Shown: positions 1-8,585 of the stretch, piece after piece
How positions within the stretch are numbered: position 1 is the first letter of the stretch
Layout of the letters: every line of letters starts with the position of its first letter
Assembly: GCF_000300275.1 (NCBI RefSeq)
Contig: NZ_AMRN01000005.1
Span: forward strand, 186,001 to 250,000
Direction: 5' to 3'
DNA from: Thalassospira profundimaris WP0211
GTDB lineage: Bacteria > Pseudomonadota > Alphaproteobacteria > Rhodospirillales > Thalassospiraceae
Length of the DNA: 64,000 nt
Made by a program: the position numbers and the translations under genes
Notes under the pieces: generated by a model
Databases searched by the model: none
What the model was told of the DNA's origin: nothing
What the model saw: the letters and a program-made list of their open reading frames with translations, nothing else

Positions 1-548
1 CGACCGCTCTTGGTGAAATGGTGATCGGCTGCAACTTCATCGTCATGGATTGCCCGGGCAGTGACAATTACCTGTCTCGTCTGGCGCATGCCTGTGCCGA
101 TACGCTGATCACCCCAATCAATGACAGCTTCATCGACCTAGATATGCTGGCGCGGATTGATCCGGATAGCCTTGATATCAAGGGACCCAGCATCTATGCC
201 GAGATGGTCTGGGATGCGCGCAAACGTCGGGCGGCGATTGATGGCGGCACGATTGACTGGATCGTCATGCGTAACCGTCTTTCACATCTTGATGCGCGCA
301 ACAAACGTGACATTGCCGAAATCGTCGACAAGTTGGCCGATCGCATCCGCTTCCGTCAGGCGCCGGGCTTTGGCGAACGTGTGATTTATCGCGAACTTTT
401 CCTCAAAGGTCTGACGCTGCTGGATCTGCGTGAAAAGGGTGTCGGCATCCCGATGAGCATGTCGCACATGGCCGCCCGTCAGGAAGTCAGATCGCTTCTG
501 GAAGTGATCGGCTTCAAGCCGGCTGACGGCGAGGAGTTGCCGATCTGA
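1..548 (+). CDS. mipZ: Division-plane positioning ATPase MipZ, C-terminal part
   Basis: The frame is open from the window edge, so the N-terminus with the Walker A P-loop lies upstream of the window. The visible part reads FIVMDCPGSDNYLSRLAHA, then DTLITPINDSFIDLD, which match the central region of MipZ, a ParA/MinD-type ATPase. In Caulobacter MipZ forms a bipolar gradient with ParB and inhibits FtsZ polymerisation so that division occurs at midcell. The aspartate in MDCPG corresponds to the switch II/Walker B region. The stop is a TGA at 546-548. The next gene starts 67 bases downstream. The identification rests on the motif text and is strong; ParA proteins of other classes do not share the ND-SF-D stretch. 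Confidence 0.88.
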   Translation, partial: TALGEMVIGCNFIVMDCPGSDNYLSRLAHACADTLITPINDSFIDLDMLARIDPDSLDIKGPSIYAEMVWDARKRRAAIDGGTIDWIVMRNRLSHLDARNKRDIAEIVDKLADRIRFRQAPGFGERVIYRELFLKGLTLLDLREKGVGIPMSMSHMAARQEVRSLLEVIGFKPADGEELPI

Positions 549-615
549 CTGCATCCGGCCTATATCTTGTGGGACGACAAATTGTCCAACCGGAATATGA
601 AGCAGGCAGGTCTCC

Positions 616-1338
616 TTGACGCGCAAAGACATCATTCCAGAGACATCCGACGCCAATGAAGTGGCAGACTTCCTGGGCAAGGCGCGGCAGATGGCGGTAC
701 ACGCGCCATCATCCGGGCCAGCACAGGGACGACTGATTTTTGCCATGGATGCAACCGCCAGCCGCCAGCCAAGCTGGGACAGCGCGGCTGAAATTCAGGC
801 GGAAATGTTTGAGGCGGTCGACGGTGTTGGCGCCCTTGATGTGCAGCTTGTGTTCTTTCGCGGGCTTTCGGAATGCAAATCAAGTGGCTGGTGCCGCAAC
901 GCCAAATCATTTCGCGACTATATCACCAAGGTCACCTGCCGTGCCGGGCATACTCAGATCGAACGGGTTCTGGCCCATGTCGAACGTGAAGCGGGTGATA
1001 AAAAAATTGATGCCTTGATTTATGTCGGCGACTGTATCGAGGAAAATCCAGATCATCTGGCCCCGATTGCCGGGAAACTGGCGCTTAAGGGGGTAAAGGC
1101 ATTCATGTTTCAGGAAGGCCACGATCGGGATGCGGCATTTGCCTTTGGCGAAATTGCGCGAATAACCGGTGGTGCCTTCATGCAGTTTGATGCCAGTGCA
1201 GCCGGCAAGCTTCGTGATTTACTGGGCGCAGTGGCAAGCTATGCGGTGGGCGGGCAGTCCGGACTTTCGATCTATCAAAAGAAAACCGGGTCCGAGGAAG
1301 TGCTCAGGCTTGGTCATCAATTGCGAAAGCCGCGTTGA
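616..1338 (+). CDS. VWA-like domain protein of unknown role
   Basis: This 240-residue protein contains a von Willebrand factor A-like fold. It has a near-N-terminal strand with FAMDATASR (a D-x-T-x-S variant of the metal-ion adhesion site), a middle strand QLVFFRG, and a later strand ALIYVGD that ends in an acidic residue. There is no signal peptide or membrane segment, so it is probably cytosolic. The proposed start is a TTG preceded by a weak purine stretch (GCAGG); an ATG lies 27 codons in. The stop codon overlaps the ATG of the following J-domain gene (TGATG), which implies translational coupling and a shared task, perhaps assembly or remodelling of a complex. The actual function is not known to me. 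Confidence 0.75.
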   Translation: MTRKDIIPETSDANEVADFLGKARQMAVHAPSSGPAQGRLIFAMDATASRQPSWDSAAEIQAEMFEAVDGVGALDVQLVFFRGLSECKSSGWCRNAKSFRDYITKVTCRAGHTQIERVLAHVEREAGDKKIDALIYVGDCIEENPDHLAPIAGKLALKGVKAFMFQEGHDRDAAFAFGEIARITGGAFMQFDASAAGKLRDLLGAVASYAVGGQSGLSIYQKKTGSEEVLRLGHQLRKPR

Positions 1339-2165
1339 TGCAGTGGCTTTTGATCGGAATCGCAGCATTTATCGGGGTTGGCTTCTTCATTCGCTGGATG
1401 ACAGAGGCCGAGCCCAAAGAAATCCGTAAAATTGTCTTATTTCTGATCATCTTGGTGTTGATCATGCTTGCGGGCTGGTTGTTGCTCACAGGCAAGATTG
1501 CCGCGATGGGTGCTGCTTTGGCGGCGACTGTGCCGTTCTTGTTTCGGATGATGAAGCTTGGATTCCTGTGGCCAATTTTTCGCAGGATCTTTGCAGCGTC
1601 CCGAAAACGCGCCCAGCCGGGAAGTTTTGGCAACCGCACATCCGGTGCGGGATCAAGTTCGGAAATTCGCACTGAATTTCTGCATATGGTGCTTGATCTT
1701 GAAACCGGGCAAATGCGCGGTGGCGTTGTCAGCGGTCCCTTTGCCGGGGCCGATCTTGACAGCTTGGGACTTGACGACCTGCAGTCGCTTTATGTTGACT
1801 GTTGCAGTGCAACCGACCAAAGCCGGGCGGTTCTGGAAGCCTATCTTGAACGCCGTCCTGATTGTGCGGGATGGCAAAGCTGGCAACAGAAAGACCACGG
1901 CGAAGACGGAGCACAAAACGGAGGAAGCGACCGCAACCATAACGAGCAAGGCCAAGGTGGCAAAAGGAGTTCAAGTGCATCAGGCATGACGGCGAAAGAG
2001 GCCCGAGAAATCCTGGGTGTGGCGGATAATGCCACCCGCGAGGAAATCAACCGGGCCTATAAAAAGCAGATCAAGGCGGTTCACCCGGATCATGGTGGAT
2101 CGGACTATCTGGCCTCAAAGATCAATGCCGCCCGAAGCCTTTTGTTACGGCTATGTAAAGATTAG
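1338..2165 (+). CDS. Membrane-anchored J-domain (DnaJ-like) protein
   Basis: About 275 residues. Two hydrophobic segments occupy roughly residues 2-20 and 32-52, and a third stretch follows near 58-75. A conserved-looking central section (EFLHMVLDLETGQMRGGVV) is followed by a polar, Gln/Asn-rich linker. The C-terminal 60 residues form a J domain with the HPD tripeptide in KAVHPDHGGS, which stimulates Hsp70 (DnaK) ATPase activity. The arrangement of an N-terminal membrane anchor and a C-terminal J domain resembles DjlA/Pam18-type co-chaperones. I chose the ATG at 1338, which overlaps the stop of the VWA gene; a TTG one codon earlier is also in frame. The protein probably recruits DnaK to the inner membrane, possibly together with its coupled VWA partner. 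Confidence 0.82.
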   Translation: MQWLLIGIAAFIGVGFFIRWMTEAEPKEIRKIVLFLIILVLIMLAGWLLLTGKIAAMGAALAATVPFLFRMMKLGFLWPIFRRIFAASRKRAQPGSFGNRTSGAGSSSEIRTEFLHMVLDLETGQMRGGVVSGPFAGADLDSLGLDDLQSLYVDCCSATDQSRAVLEAYLERRPDCAGWQSWQQKDHGEDGAQNGGSDRNHNEQGQGGKRSSSASGMTAKEAREILGVADNATREEINRAYKKQIKAVHPDHGGSDYLASKINAARSLLLRLCKD

Positions 2166-2278
2166 CGTCAATAATACGTGCGCTTGCTTGATCCGTGTTC
2201 TGGAATTGTGGCAGAAGCATATATGCGGGCAATTCCAATACGGACTGGCGTGCAGCGGTTGAAAAAGGAAAGTATTGA

Positions 2279-3166
2279 ATGTCAAAAAGAATCAAGAAGG
2301 CAGTTTTTCCGGTCGCAGGCATGGGAACCCGTTTTTTGCCCGCCACCAAGGCAATGCCAAAAGAAATGCTGCCGGTCGTTGACAAGCCACTTATTCAATA
2401 CGCTGTCGAAGAAGCCATTGCGGCCGGCATCGAAGAATTCATTTTTGTAACCGGTCGCGGCAAAACCGCGATTGAGGACCATTTTGATCGCTCTGCCGAG
2501 CTGGAGGCGATCCTGACCGAGCGCGGCAAGGAAGAAGCACTGTCCAAAGCGCTTGAAATGATCCCGGAAAACGGTCGTGTGACCTATACCCGTCAGGGCA
2601 ACCCGCTTGGCCTCGGGCACGCTGTTCTGTGCGCCAAGTCGTTGGTCGGTGACGAGCCGTTTGTCGTGCTGCTGGCCGATGACCTTATCCAGTCAAAAGT
2701 CCCCTGCATGAAGCAGATGGTCGACAGTTATGGCCGTACGGGTGGCAACATGGTTGCCGTCATGGATGTCCCGCGCGAGGAAGTTCACCGCTATGGTGTG
2801 CTCGAAATCGAAGGCACCAATGGCCGCCTTGTAAGTGCATGCGGCATGGTTGAAAAACCAAAACCCGAAGAAGCCCCGTCGACCCTGTCGGCCATCGGGC
2901 GTTACATCCTTGATCCCGGCATTTTCGAGGTGCTTGAAAACATCCCGCGCGGCGCTGGTAATGAAATCCAGCTGACCGATGCGCTGGCCGCAATGATCGG
3001 CAAGGTGCCGTTCTATGGCTATAATTTTGAAGGCCGTCGTTTTGATTGCGGCAACAAGATCGGCTTCCTGAAAGCCACAATGTCATTTGCCCTGGCCCGT
3101 GAAGATATGCGCGACGATGTCCGCAAGCTTATTCACGAATTCGCCGAAGGCGAAGCGGCAGAATAA
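2279..3166 (+). CDS. galU: UTP--glucose-1-phosphate uridylyltransferase
   Basis: GalU makes UDP-glucose from UTP and glucose 1-phosphate. The 295-residue length is typical. The nucleotide-binding signature is at residues 9-20 (FPVAGMGTRFLP), followed by KAMPKEMLPVVDKP, the hallmark lysine-bearing motif of the family. VEKPKPEEAPS and the GNEIQLTDA motif further along are also diagnostic. An AGGAAAG ribosome site precedes the ATG. The gene lies just upstream of ugd and a phosphohexomutase on the same strand, so the three together turn hexose phosphates into UDP-glucuronate for exopolysaccharide or lipopolysaccharide. Confidence 0.96.
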   Translation: MSKRIKKAVFPVAGMGTRFLPATKAMPKEMLPVVDKPLIQYAVEEAIAAGIEEFIFVTGRGKTAIEDHFDRSAELEAILTERGKEEALSKALEMIPENGRVTYTRQGNPLGLGHAVLCAKSLVGDEPFVVLLADDLIQSKVPCMKQMVDSYGRTGGNMVAVMDVPREEVHRYGVLEIEGTNGRLVSACGMVEKPKPEEAPSTLSAIGRYILDPGIFEVLENIPRGAGNEIQLTDALAAMIGKVPFYGYNFEGRRFDCGNKIGFLKATMSFALAREDMRDDVRKLIHEFAEGEAAE

Positions 3167-3246
3167 CCATTCATGTCAACAATGTCCGACCGGAATAGCG
3201 ATGTGATCTGTTCCGGTCGGGATTTACTTACCAGGATAAAACCTCC

Positions 3247-4569
3247 ATGCGCGTAGCTATGATCGGGACCGGATATGTTGGACTTGTTTCCGGTGCCTGC
3301 TTTTCCGAGTTCGGTACGGACGTTGTTTGTGTCGATAAGGATGTCGAAAAAATCGCTCGTCTCGAAGACGGTATCATGCCAATCTACGAGCCCGGTCTGG
3401 ATGTTCTGGTCGAAAATAATGTCAAGGCAGGCCGCCTGTCCTTTACCACCGACCTCAAGGAAGGGGTCAAGGATGCGGACGCTGTCTTTATTGCCGTGGG
3501 CACACCGACCCGCCGCGGCGATGGTCATGCCGATCTGAGTTACGTTTATGCCGCGGCCGAAGAAATTGCCGAAGCCATGGATGGCTTCACCGTCATCGTG
3601 ACCAAATCGACCGTCCCGGTAGGAACCGGTCGCGAGGTCGAACGCATCATTCGTGAAAAGCGCCCGGATGCAGAATTTGCAGTGGTCTCTAACCCGGAAT
3701 TCCTGCGCGAAGGGTCGGCGATCGGCGACTTTATGCGCCCGGACCGCGTTGTGATCGGCACCAGTGATGAGCGTGCCCGCGAAGTGATGTCTGATCTGTA
3801 TCGTCCGCTGTATCTGATCGAAACCCCGATTGTCTTCACCACCCGTGAAACGTCGGAAATGATCAAATATGCGGCCAACACCTTCCTCGCCGCCAAGATC
3901 ACATTCATCAATGAAATTGCCGATCTTTGTGAAAAGGTCGGTGCGGATGTCCATGATGTTGCACGCGGCATCGGTCTTGACGGCCGTATTGGCAAGAAGT
4001 TCCTGCATCCCGGTCCGGGCTATGGTGGGTCCTGCTTCCCGAAAGATACCATCGCACTCGTGCGCACCGCACAGGAATATAACAGCCCGCTTCGCATCAT
4101 CGAGACGGTTGTTGATGTCAACGCCAAGCGTAAAAAGGCGATGGCAGATCGCGTGATTACGGCATGCGGTGGCTCTGTTGTGGGCAAGACCATCGGTATT
4201 CTGGGGCTGGCTTTCAAACCCAATACCGATGACATGCGCGATGCGCCGAGCCTTGATATCGTTCCTGCCCTGATCGCGGCAGGGGCGAGTGTCAAGGCCT
4301 ATGACCCCGAAGCCATGGAAGAAGCCAAGAAGCTTCTTGATGGCATTTCCTATTGCGACAACGCTTACGATACGGTCGAAGGCGCCGATGCAATGGTCGT
4401 CCTGACCGAGTGGAACGAATTCCGCGGTATGGACCTTGACCGCATCAAGGACGCGCTGAAACACCCGATCGTCGTTGATCTGCGTAACGTTTACGATCCG
4501 AACGAGATGGCTGAAAACGGTTTCAGCTATTCCTGTGTCGGTCGTGCATCTATCGGAGGCAAATCCTAA
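3247..4569 (+). CDS. ugd: UDP-glucose 6-dehydrogenase
   Basis: This enzyme oxidises UDP-glucose twice with NAD+ to give UDP-glucuronate. The 440-residue protein opens with the Rossmann motif GTGYVGLVSG (residues 7-16). The catalytic cysteine is Cys263 within GYGGSCFPKDT, and the helix-connected substrate domain LGLAFKPNTDDMRDAPS follows. All expected catalytic residues appear to be present. The gene starts 80 bases after galU, the donor of its substrate, and ends 2 bases before the next ATG, consistent with one operon. Confidence 0.96.
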   Translation: MRVAMIGTGYVGLVSGACFSEFGTDVVCVDKDVEKIARLEDGIMPIYEPGLDVLVENNVKAGRLSFTTDLKEGVKDADAVFIAVGTPTRRGDGHADLSYVYAAAEEIAEAMDGFTVIVTKSTVPVGTGREVERIIREKRPDAEFAVVSNPEFLREGSAIGDFMRPDRVVIGTSDERAREVMSDLYRPLYLIETPIVFTTRETSEMIKYAANTFLAAKITFINEIADLCEKVGADVHDVARGIGLDGRIGKKFLHPGPGYGGSCFPKDTIALVRTAQEYNSPLRIIETVVDVNAKRKKAMADRVITACGGSVVGKTIGILGLAFKPNTDDMRDAPSLDIVPALIAAGASVKAYDPEAMEEAKKLLDGISYCDNAYDTVEGADAMVVLTEWNEFRGMDLDRIKDALKHPIVVDLRNVYDPNEMAENGFSYSCVGRASIGGKS

Positions 4570-4571
4570 TC

Positions 4572-5987
4572 ATGACGAATTCCGCCGGACACAAGTTTGA
4601 TAGCTCTGTTTTGCGCGAATATGACGTGCGTGGCGTTGTTGGCGAAACCCTGCATGCGGCAGACGCCAATGCGTTGGGGAAAGCCTTCGGGACCATGGTA
4701 CGCAGATCTGGCGGAAAGCGCGTTGCCCTGGGGCGTGATGGTCGTCTGAGTTCGCCAGAACTGGCGGCGGCATTGGCCGAAGGCATTCTGTCGACCGGTT
4801 GTGACGTGGTGCGCATTGGTCGCGGGCCGACCCCGATGCTGTATTTCACGGTTTATGATCAAAAAACCGATGCCGGCATCATGGTCACCGGTTCGCATAA
4901 CCCGTCGAACTATAACGGCTTCAAGATGCTTAATGCTGGCAAGTCGGTATTTGGCGACGCCATTCAGCAACTTGGCAAAATAGCCGCCAACGGTGATTTC
5001 GAAACCGGGCAGGGCACGGCAAGCGACATAGATATCGAAGATCGCTTTGTCGAACGCCTTGTGGCCGAGCTTGACTGCGATGTTCCCAATCCGATGACGA
5101 TTGTCTGGGATTGCGGCAATGGTTCTGCCGGTGATGTCGTGCGTAAACTGACGGCCAAGCTGCCCGGTACGCATCATTTGTTGTTTGATGACATCGATGG
5201 CAGTTTCCCCAACCACCACCCTGATCCGACCGTTGAGGCCAACTTGGTTGACCTCAAGGCTGCCGTTGCCAAACACAATGCCGATTGGGGTGTTGCCTTT
5301 GACGGTGACGGTGACCGGATTGGCGTGATTGATGGCAAGGGCAACGTCCTTTGGGGTGATCAGCTGTTGCAGATCTATGCCGCAGACGTTTTGCAGCGTC
5401 AGCCGGGCGCTGCGATCATTGCCGATGTCAAGGCCAGTCAGACCCTGTTTGACGAGGTCAACCGGATTGGTGGCAAGGCCATCATGTGGAAGACCGGCCA
5501 TTCCCTGATCAAAACCAAGATGATCGAGGAAAAGGCACCGATCGCCGGCGAAATGAGCGGCCATATCTTCTTTGCCGAGCGTTATTACGGCTATGACGAT
5601 GCGACTTATGCCGCCGTGCGCCTGTATCGCATTCTGGTTCAAAGTGGCAAAAGCCTTGCCGAATGGCGGGCCGCCATGCCGGTTGCGGTCAATACGCCGG
5701 AAACCCGTATCGACTGCCCGGATGACCGCAAGTTCGCGCTGATTGAAGAAGTCCGTGCCCGCCTTGCCGAAGCCGGCGCCGAGGTCAGCGGCATTGATGG
5801 TGTGCGTGTCAGCACCGATGATGGCTGGTGGCTGCTGCGTGCATCCAACACCCAGCCTGCCATCGTGGCCCGTTGTGAGGCCGCTGATGATGCCGGGCTG
5901 GAACGTTTGAAGGGACAGGTGACCGATCAGCTGGTCAAAAGCGGTCTGTCTTCGGATGACTTCTTTGCCCCAGGTGGCGGTCACTAA
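4572..5987 (+). CDS. Phosphomannomutase/phosphoglucomutase
   Basis: An alpha-D-phosphohexomutase of AlgC/PMM-PGM type, 471 residues. The active-site phosphoserine is Ser108 in VTGSHNP. The metal-binding loop is FDGDGDRIGV, the sugar-specificity loop is GEMSGHIFF, and the C-terminal phosphate-binding loop is RASNTQPAIV. It interconverts 6-phospho and 1-phospho glucose or mannose, which feeds GalU directly. It begins 2 bases after ugd, so it is probably cotranscribed and coupled. The symbol is left blank because algC, manB, pgm and exoC are all used for this family in alphaproteobacteria and specificity cannot be read from sequence. Confidence 0.93.
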   Translation: MTNSAGHKFDSSVLREYDVRGVVGETLHAADANALGKAFGTMVRRSGGKRVALGRDGRLSSPELAAALAEGILSTGCDVVRIGRGPTPMLYFTVYDQKTDAGIMVTGSHNPSNYNGFKMLNAGKSVFGDAIQQLGKIAANGDFETGQGTASDIDIEDRFVERLVAELDCDVPNPMTIVWDCGNGSAGDVVRKLTAKLPGTHHLLFDDIDGSFPNHHPDPTVEANLVDLKAAVAKHNADWGVAFDGDGDRIGVIDGKGNVLWGDQLLQIYAADVLQRQPGAAIIADVKASQTLFDEVNRIGGKAIMWKTGHSLIKTKMIEEKAPIAGEMSGHIFFAERYYGYDDATYAAVRLYRILVQSGKSLAEWRAAMPVAVNTPETRIDCPDDRKFALIEEVRARLAEAGAEVSGIDGVRVSTDDGWWLLRASNTQPAIVARCEAADDAGLERLKGQVTDQLVKSGLSSDDFFAPGGGH

Positions 5988-6013
5988 TTAAGACGTTCAG
6001 CCAAGACAAAATT

Positions 6014-6048
6014 AAAAAGGCCCGTCAGATTTCCTGACGGGCCTTTTT
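6014..6048. terminator. Bidirectional intrinsic terminator
   Basis: A perfect GGCCCGTCAG/CTGACGGGCC stem has a five-base loop and is flanked by A5 on one side and T5 on the other. It sits between the phosphohexomutase (+) and the convergent carboxypeptidase (-) and can serve both. Confidence 0.93.
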
Positions 6049-6070
6049 GTATCTCTGTGCAGTTTGGCTT

Positions 6071-7372
6071 TTAGCCAGCATCACCTGCATTGACCGGGAT
6101 GCACGCAACATTTTCACGCTTGAGCGCGTCACAGGCGGCGCGTGCTTCGTTCTCGCCATCAAAGCCCAGCAGACGGGCGCGATAGACAACACCGGTACCA
6201 CTGGCTTGCTGCTCGACCGCAGCACGGGTCAGGCGCAGAACATCGGGGGCGGTACGTGCCGCGGCAAGGACTGCTTCCTGTGCCCGGCGCTGGTCGCTAA
6301 AGGCGCCAACCTGAATGCCCCATCCTGCACCGGTTTCCGGCTTCAGACGGGTGACAACGGTTTGCGTATCAATGCGGCCCGGCTGTTCTGCTTCGCGAAG
6401 CGTGCTGCGCTTGGCAATCAGCAACTGCGCATCCGCTGGCAGGATTTTGTCTTCCGGGCTGATGCGCGGACGCGGAACAACGATTTCACCGTCCTTGGTC
6501 AGCTTCATATAGGCCTGATCAAGAAGCTTTTTCATCTGGTCATCACGGGTGCGGGCCGTGCGGCCACCAAACACAACACCAATCAGGCGTTTGCCATTGC
6601 GATTGACCGAGGCAACAAGGTTGAAGCCCGATGCATTGATATAGCCGGTCTTGATCCCGTCGGTACCATAATAGGACGCCAGAAGATTGTTGTGGTTGCC
6701 ATAGGTGCGGTTGCCAAAGCGGAACTTCTGGGTCGCAAAGTAATGATAGTAGCTGCCGTAATTCTTGCGCAGCGCCACAGCCAGTTTGATCATGTCGCGT
6801 GCGGTGGTCATCTGCCCGCGGTTGGGCAGGCCAGATGCATTGCGGAAGGTGGTGCGCGACATGCCAAGGCGGCGTGCCTCGGACGTCATCATCTGGGCAA
6901 ACTTGATTTCGGTGCCACCAAGATGTTCGGCGACAACAACTGCAATGTCGTTGGCCGATTTGGTAACCAGCGCCAAAATGGCATCCTTGACGGAAATGGT
7001 TTCGCCCGGCTGAAGACCAAGTTTGGAAGGGGCCTGGCCCCAGGCACGTTTGGAAACCTTCATACGAGTCGAAAGCGATACCTTGCCATGTTCCAAGGCA
7101 TCAAAGACCATGTAAAGGGTCATGATCTTGGTCAGCGACGCCGGATAGACCTTGTGATCCGCCCGATATTCATGAAGCGTTTCGCCAGTGTCGCCGTCAA
7201 TAATCATCGCCGTATAGGTCCGCGCTTGTGCAGCGGACGGCGAGAGAACAGTGAGTGAAATAGTCGCAACCAGACACAAAAGCACAGCGACAACGCCACG
7301 CATGCTCAGCGAGCGCGTCACGGACAGAGCTTTGGCCATTGCAGTTGGCCCGGAAAGGGTCATTAAACGCAT
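6071..7372 (-). CDS. D-alanyl-D-alanine carboxypeptidase with SPOR domain
   Basis: A low-molecular-weight penicillin-binding protein that trims the terminal D-Ala of peptidoglycan stem peptides in the periplasm. A Sec signal peptide ends near SAAQARTYTA. The three active-site motifs are present: PASLTKIMTLY (SxxK), SAND (SxN) and GIKTGY (KTG). After the transpeptidase domain and a Pro/Arg linker, the last 75 residues (WGIQVGAFSDQRRAQEA onward) form a SPOR domain, which binds denuded glycan and targets proteins to the septum. The start is uncertain: the frame runs to a GTG at 7420, with ATGs at 7372, 7363 and 7339, and the 7339 start would give the most compact signal peptide. None has a convincing ribosome site. 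Confidence 0.92.
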   Translation of the reverse strand: MRLMTLSGPTAMAKALSVTRSLSMRGVVAVLLCLVATISLTVLSPSAAQARTYTAMIIDGDTGETLHEYRADHKVYPASLTKIMTLYMVFDALEHGKVSLSTRMKVSKRAWGQAPSKLGLQPGETISVKDAILALVTKSANDIAVVVAEHLGGTEIKFAQMMTSEARRLGMSRTTFRNASGLPNRGQMTTARDMIKLAVALRKNYGSYYHYFATQKFRFGNRTYGNHNNLLASYYGTDGIKTGYINASGFNLVASVNRNGKRLIGVVFGGRTARTRDDQMKKLLDQAYMKLTKDGEIVVPRPRISPEDKILPADAQLLIAKRSTLREAEQPGRIDTQTVVTRLKPETGAGWGIQVGAFSDQRRAQEAVLAAARTAPDVLRLTRAAVEQQASGTGVVYRARLLGFDGENEARAACDALKRENVACIPVNAGDAG

Positions 7373-7553
7373 TATATCGGGCTCGGCTTTGAGGTTTCCC
7401 CAAGAACTAAATAAGTTCACTGTCGCATCACAGCCTTAAACAAATGTTTAAGAACATCGAATTTCGGTGGTCGTCATTCGGGCCTTGAGATGGCCATTTT
7501 TATTCGCGAGACTGTATTTTATATCTCCAGATTAGCAAAAAATCGAGGATCGA

Positions 7554-8303
7554 ATGTCAGAAAAGACGGCTCCAGTTCACACCAATACGGGGACCCGCAG
7601 CGCCAGCTGGGCCAAAGCAGGTCTTGCCGCACTGGTGATTGCAGGCCTTGCCAGTTGTACCTTTACCCAAACCAGTGACGTCAGCAATCCACTTGTCCGC
7701 AAGGCATCATGGTTTTCTTATCTTAATGCCGATGATCTTCGTCAGGCCTGTGCAGCCGGCGATGCAGAAGGGCAAATTCGCATTATTTATAATGCCGAGT
7801 ATTACAAGGAAGTCCGCGTCTTTGAATTAACGCCGTATCCCGGGTTTGAGGAATTCAATCTGACCACCCGCGTGTTCGGGCCGATACAGGTCAAGGAAAT
7901 CAATGTCGAGGTCAATGCACCGCTTGGTGCGTTTGGGGGCGAAGAGGCCGTTGATCGCATTGACCGCGATTCTTATCTCGCCATCACCGATGCGCTTCAG
8001 GCCGAAGGTTTCGGAACGCAAAACCGTGATGGTCTGCGTCTGTATTCCGATGATTTTTACTGGGTCGCCATAGGGTGCTCTTCGGGTGGCATAACGTTGG
8101 GTACCTGGGCATCAGGTGTGGATGATTTGCGTGCCCTTAAGTTCCCGGAAGTTCTGGCAAACCTTTCTTCGGTTGAAAAAGACCTTCCGGAGCCGCCTGC
8201 CGCTGAAAACGCACGATCGCAATCGGCGGCACAGATGCATCATGTCCAGAACAGCGACTCCGGTGAGTTTTACAGAACCGTGCGCGGAAATACGCTTCGC
8301 TAG
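7554..8303 (+). CDS. Putative lipoprotein, unknown function
   Basis: A 249-residue protein with a basic N-region, a hydrophobic stretch (AGLAALVIAGLASC) and a lipobox LASC at about residues 32-35, so it should be lipidated and membrane-anchored. The mature part contains two further cysteines and mixed alpha/beta composition; a polar, Gln/Ser-rich tail follows residue 205. No enzyme motif is recognised. An upstream AT-rich stretch probably holds its promoter. No terminator follows it, only the phasin leader region. Confidence 0.75.
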   Translation: MSEKTAPVHTNTGTRSASWAKAGLAALVIAGLASCTFTQTSDVSNPLVRKASWFSYLNADDLRQACAAGDAEGQIRIIYNAEYYKEVRVFELTPYPGFEEFNLTTRVFGPIQVKEINVEVNAPLGAFGGEEAVDRIDRDSYLAITDALQAEGFGTQNRDGLRLYSDDFYWVAIGCSSGGITLGTWASGVDDLRALKFPEVLANLSSVEKDLPEPPAAENARSQSAAQMHHVQNSDSGEFYRTVRGNTLR

Positions 8304-8371
8304 GGTACGAAAATGTTGCAACCGGGCGATGGCGTGACGTGTTCATGTTATTGCCCGGCCTGTTAAATTTA

Positions 8372-8384
8372 TTGCAATGCAGCA
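8372..8384. promoter_or_regulatory. Candidate PhaR-type operator, distal copy
   Basis: The sequence TTGCAATGCAGCA differs at one base from the copy at 8532-8544. PhaR repressors of PHB metabolism bind TGCA-rich palindromes upstream of phasin genes, so PhaR is the natural candidate; this is inference. Confidence 0.45.
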
Positions 8385-8529
8385 AAACTGTGGGCTAATG
8401 CCTTGATCAAGTTGCTGTTTTAAAAATTTCGTGGAATTCCGGCGTTTTCCGTTGGAGATATGCTGGGAAATATGGCGTATTTGTCACTAAACTGTACTTG
8501 ACGAGGCGGGGTAATTCCATCTAGGGTTA

Positions 8530-8544
8530 TGTTGCAATGCAACA
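8530..8544. promoter_or_regulatory. Candidate PhaR-type operator, proximal copy
   Basis: TGTTGCAATGCAACA is a palindrome with perfect 7-base arms around one central base, 41 bases before the phasin ATG. The position suggests repression by blocking transcription when PHB granules are absent, as known for PhaR. Confidence 0.55.
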
Positions 8545-8585
8545 TTGATCCGGATAGATATTCCGGTGATCAGGAGGTTGAGGCA

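Larger units (their letters stand above)
8304..8585 (+). other. Phasin upstream region
   Basis: This 282-base gap holds no credible gene. It contains two near-identical TTGCAATGCA motifs (listed separately), AT-rich DNA between them, and an AGGAGG ribosome site at about 8571-8576, ten bases before the phasin ATG. Confidence 0.6.

Noticed and set aside
3133-4464. A 443-codon minus-strand frame opposite ugd
   Set aside because: It is a reverse-strand shadow of ugd; the ugd frame has every family motif and the shadow has none.
4566-5984. A 472-codon minus-strand frame opposite the phosphohexomutase gene
   Set aside because: Reverse-strand shadow with composition expected from the opposite codons; no family motifs.
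6047-7258. A 403-codon plus-strand frame opposite the carboxypeptidase
   Set aside because: Reverse-strand shadow of the SPOR/PBP gene, which has all three active-site motifs.
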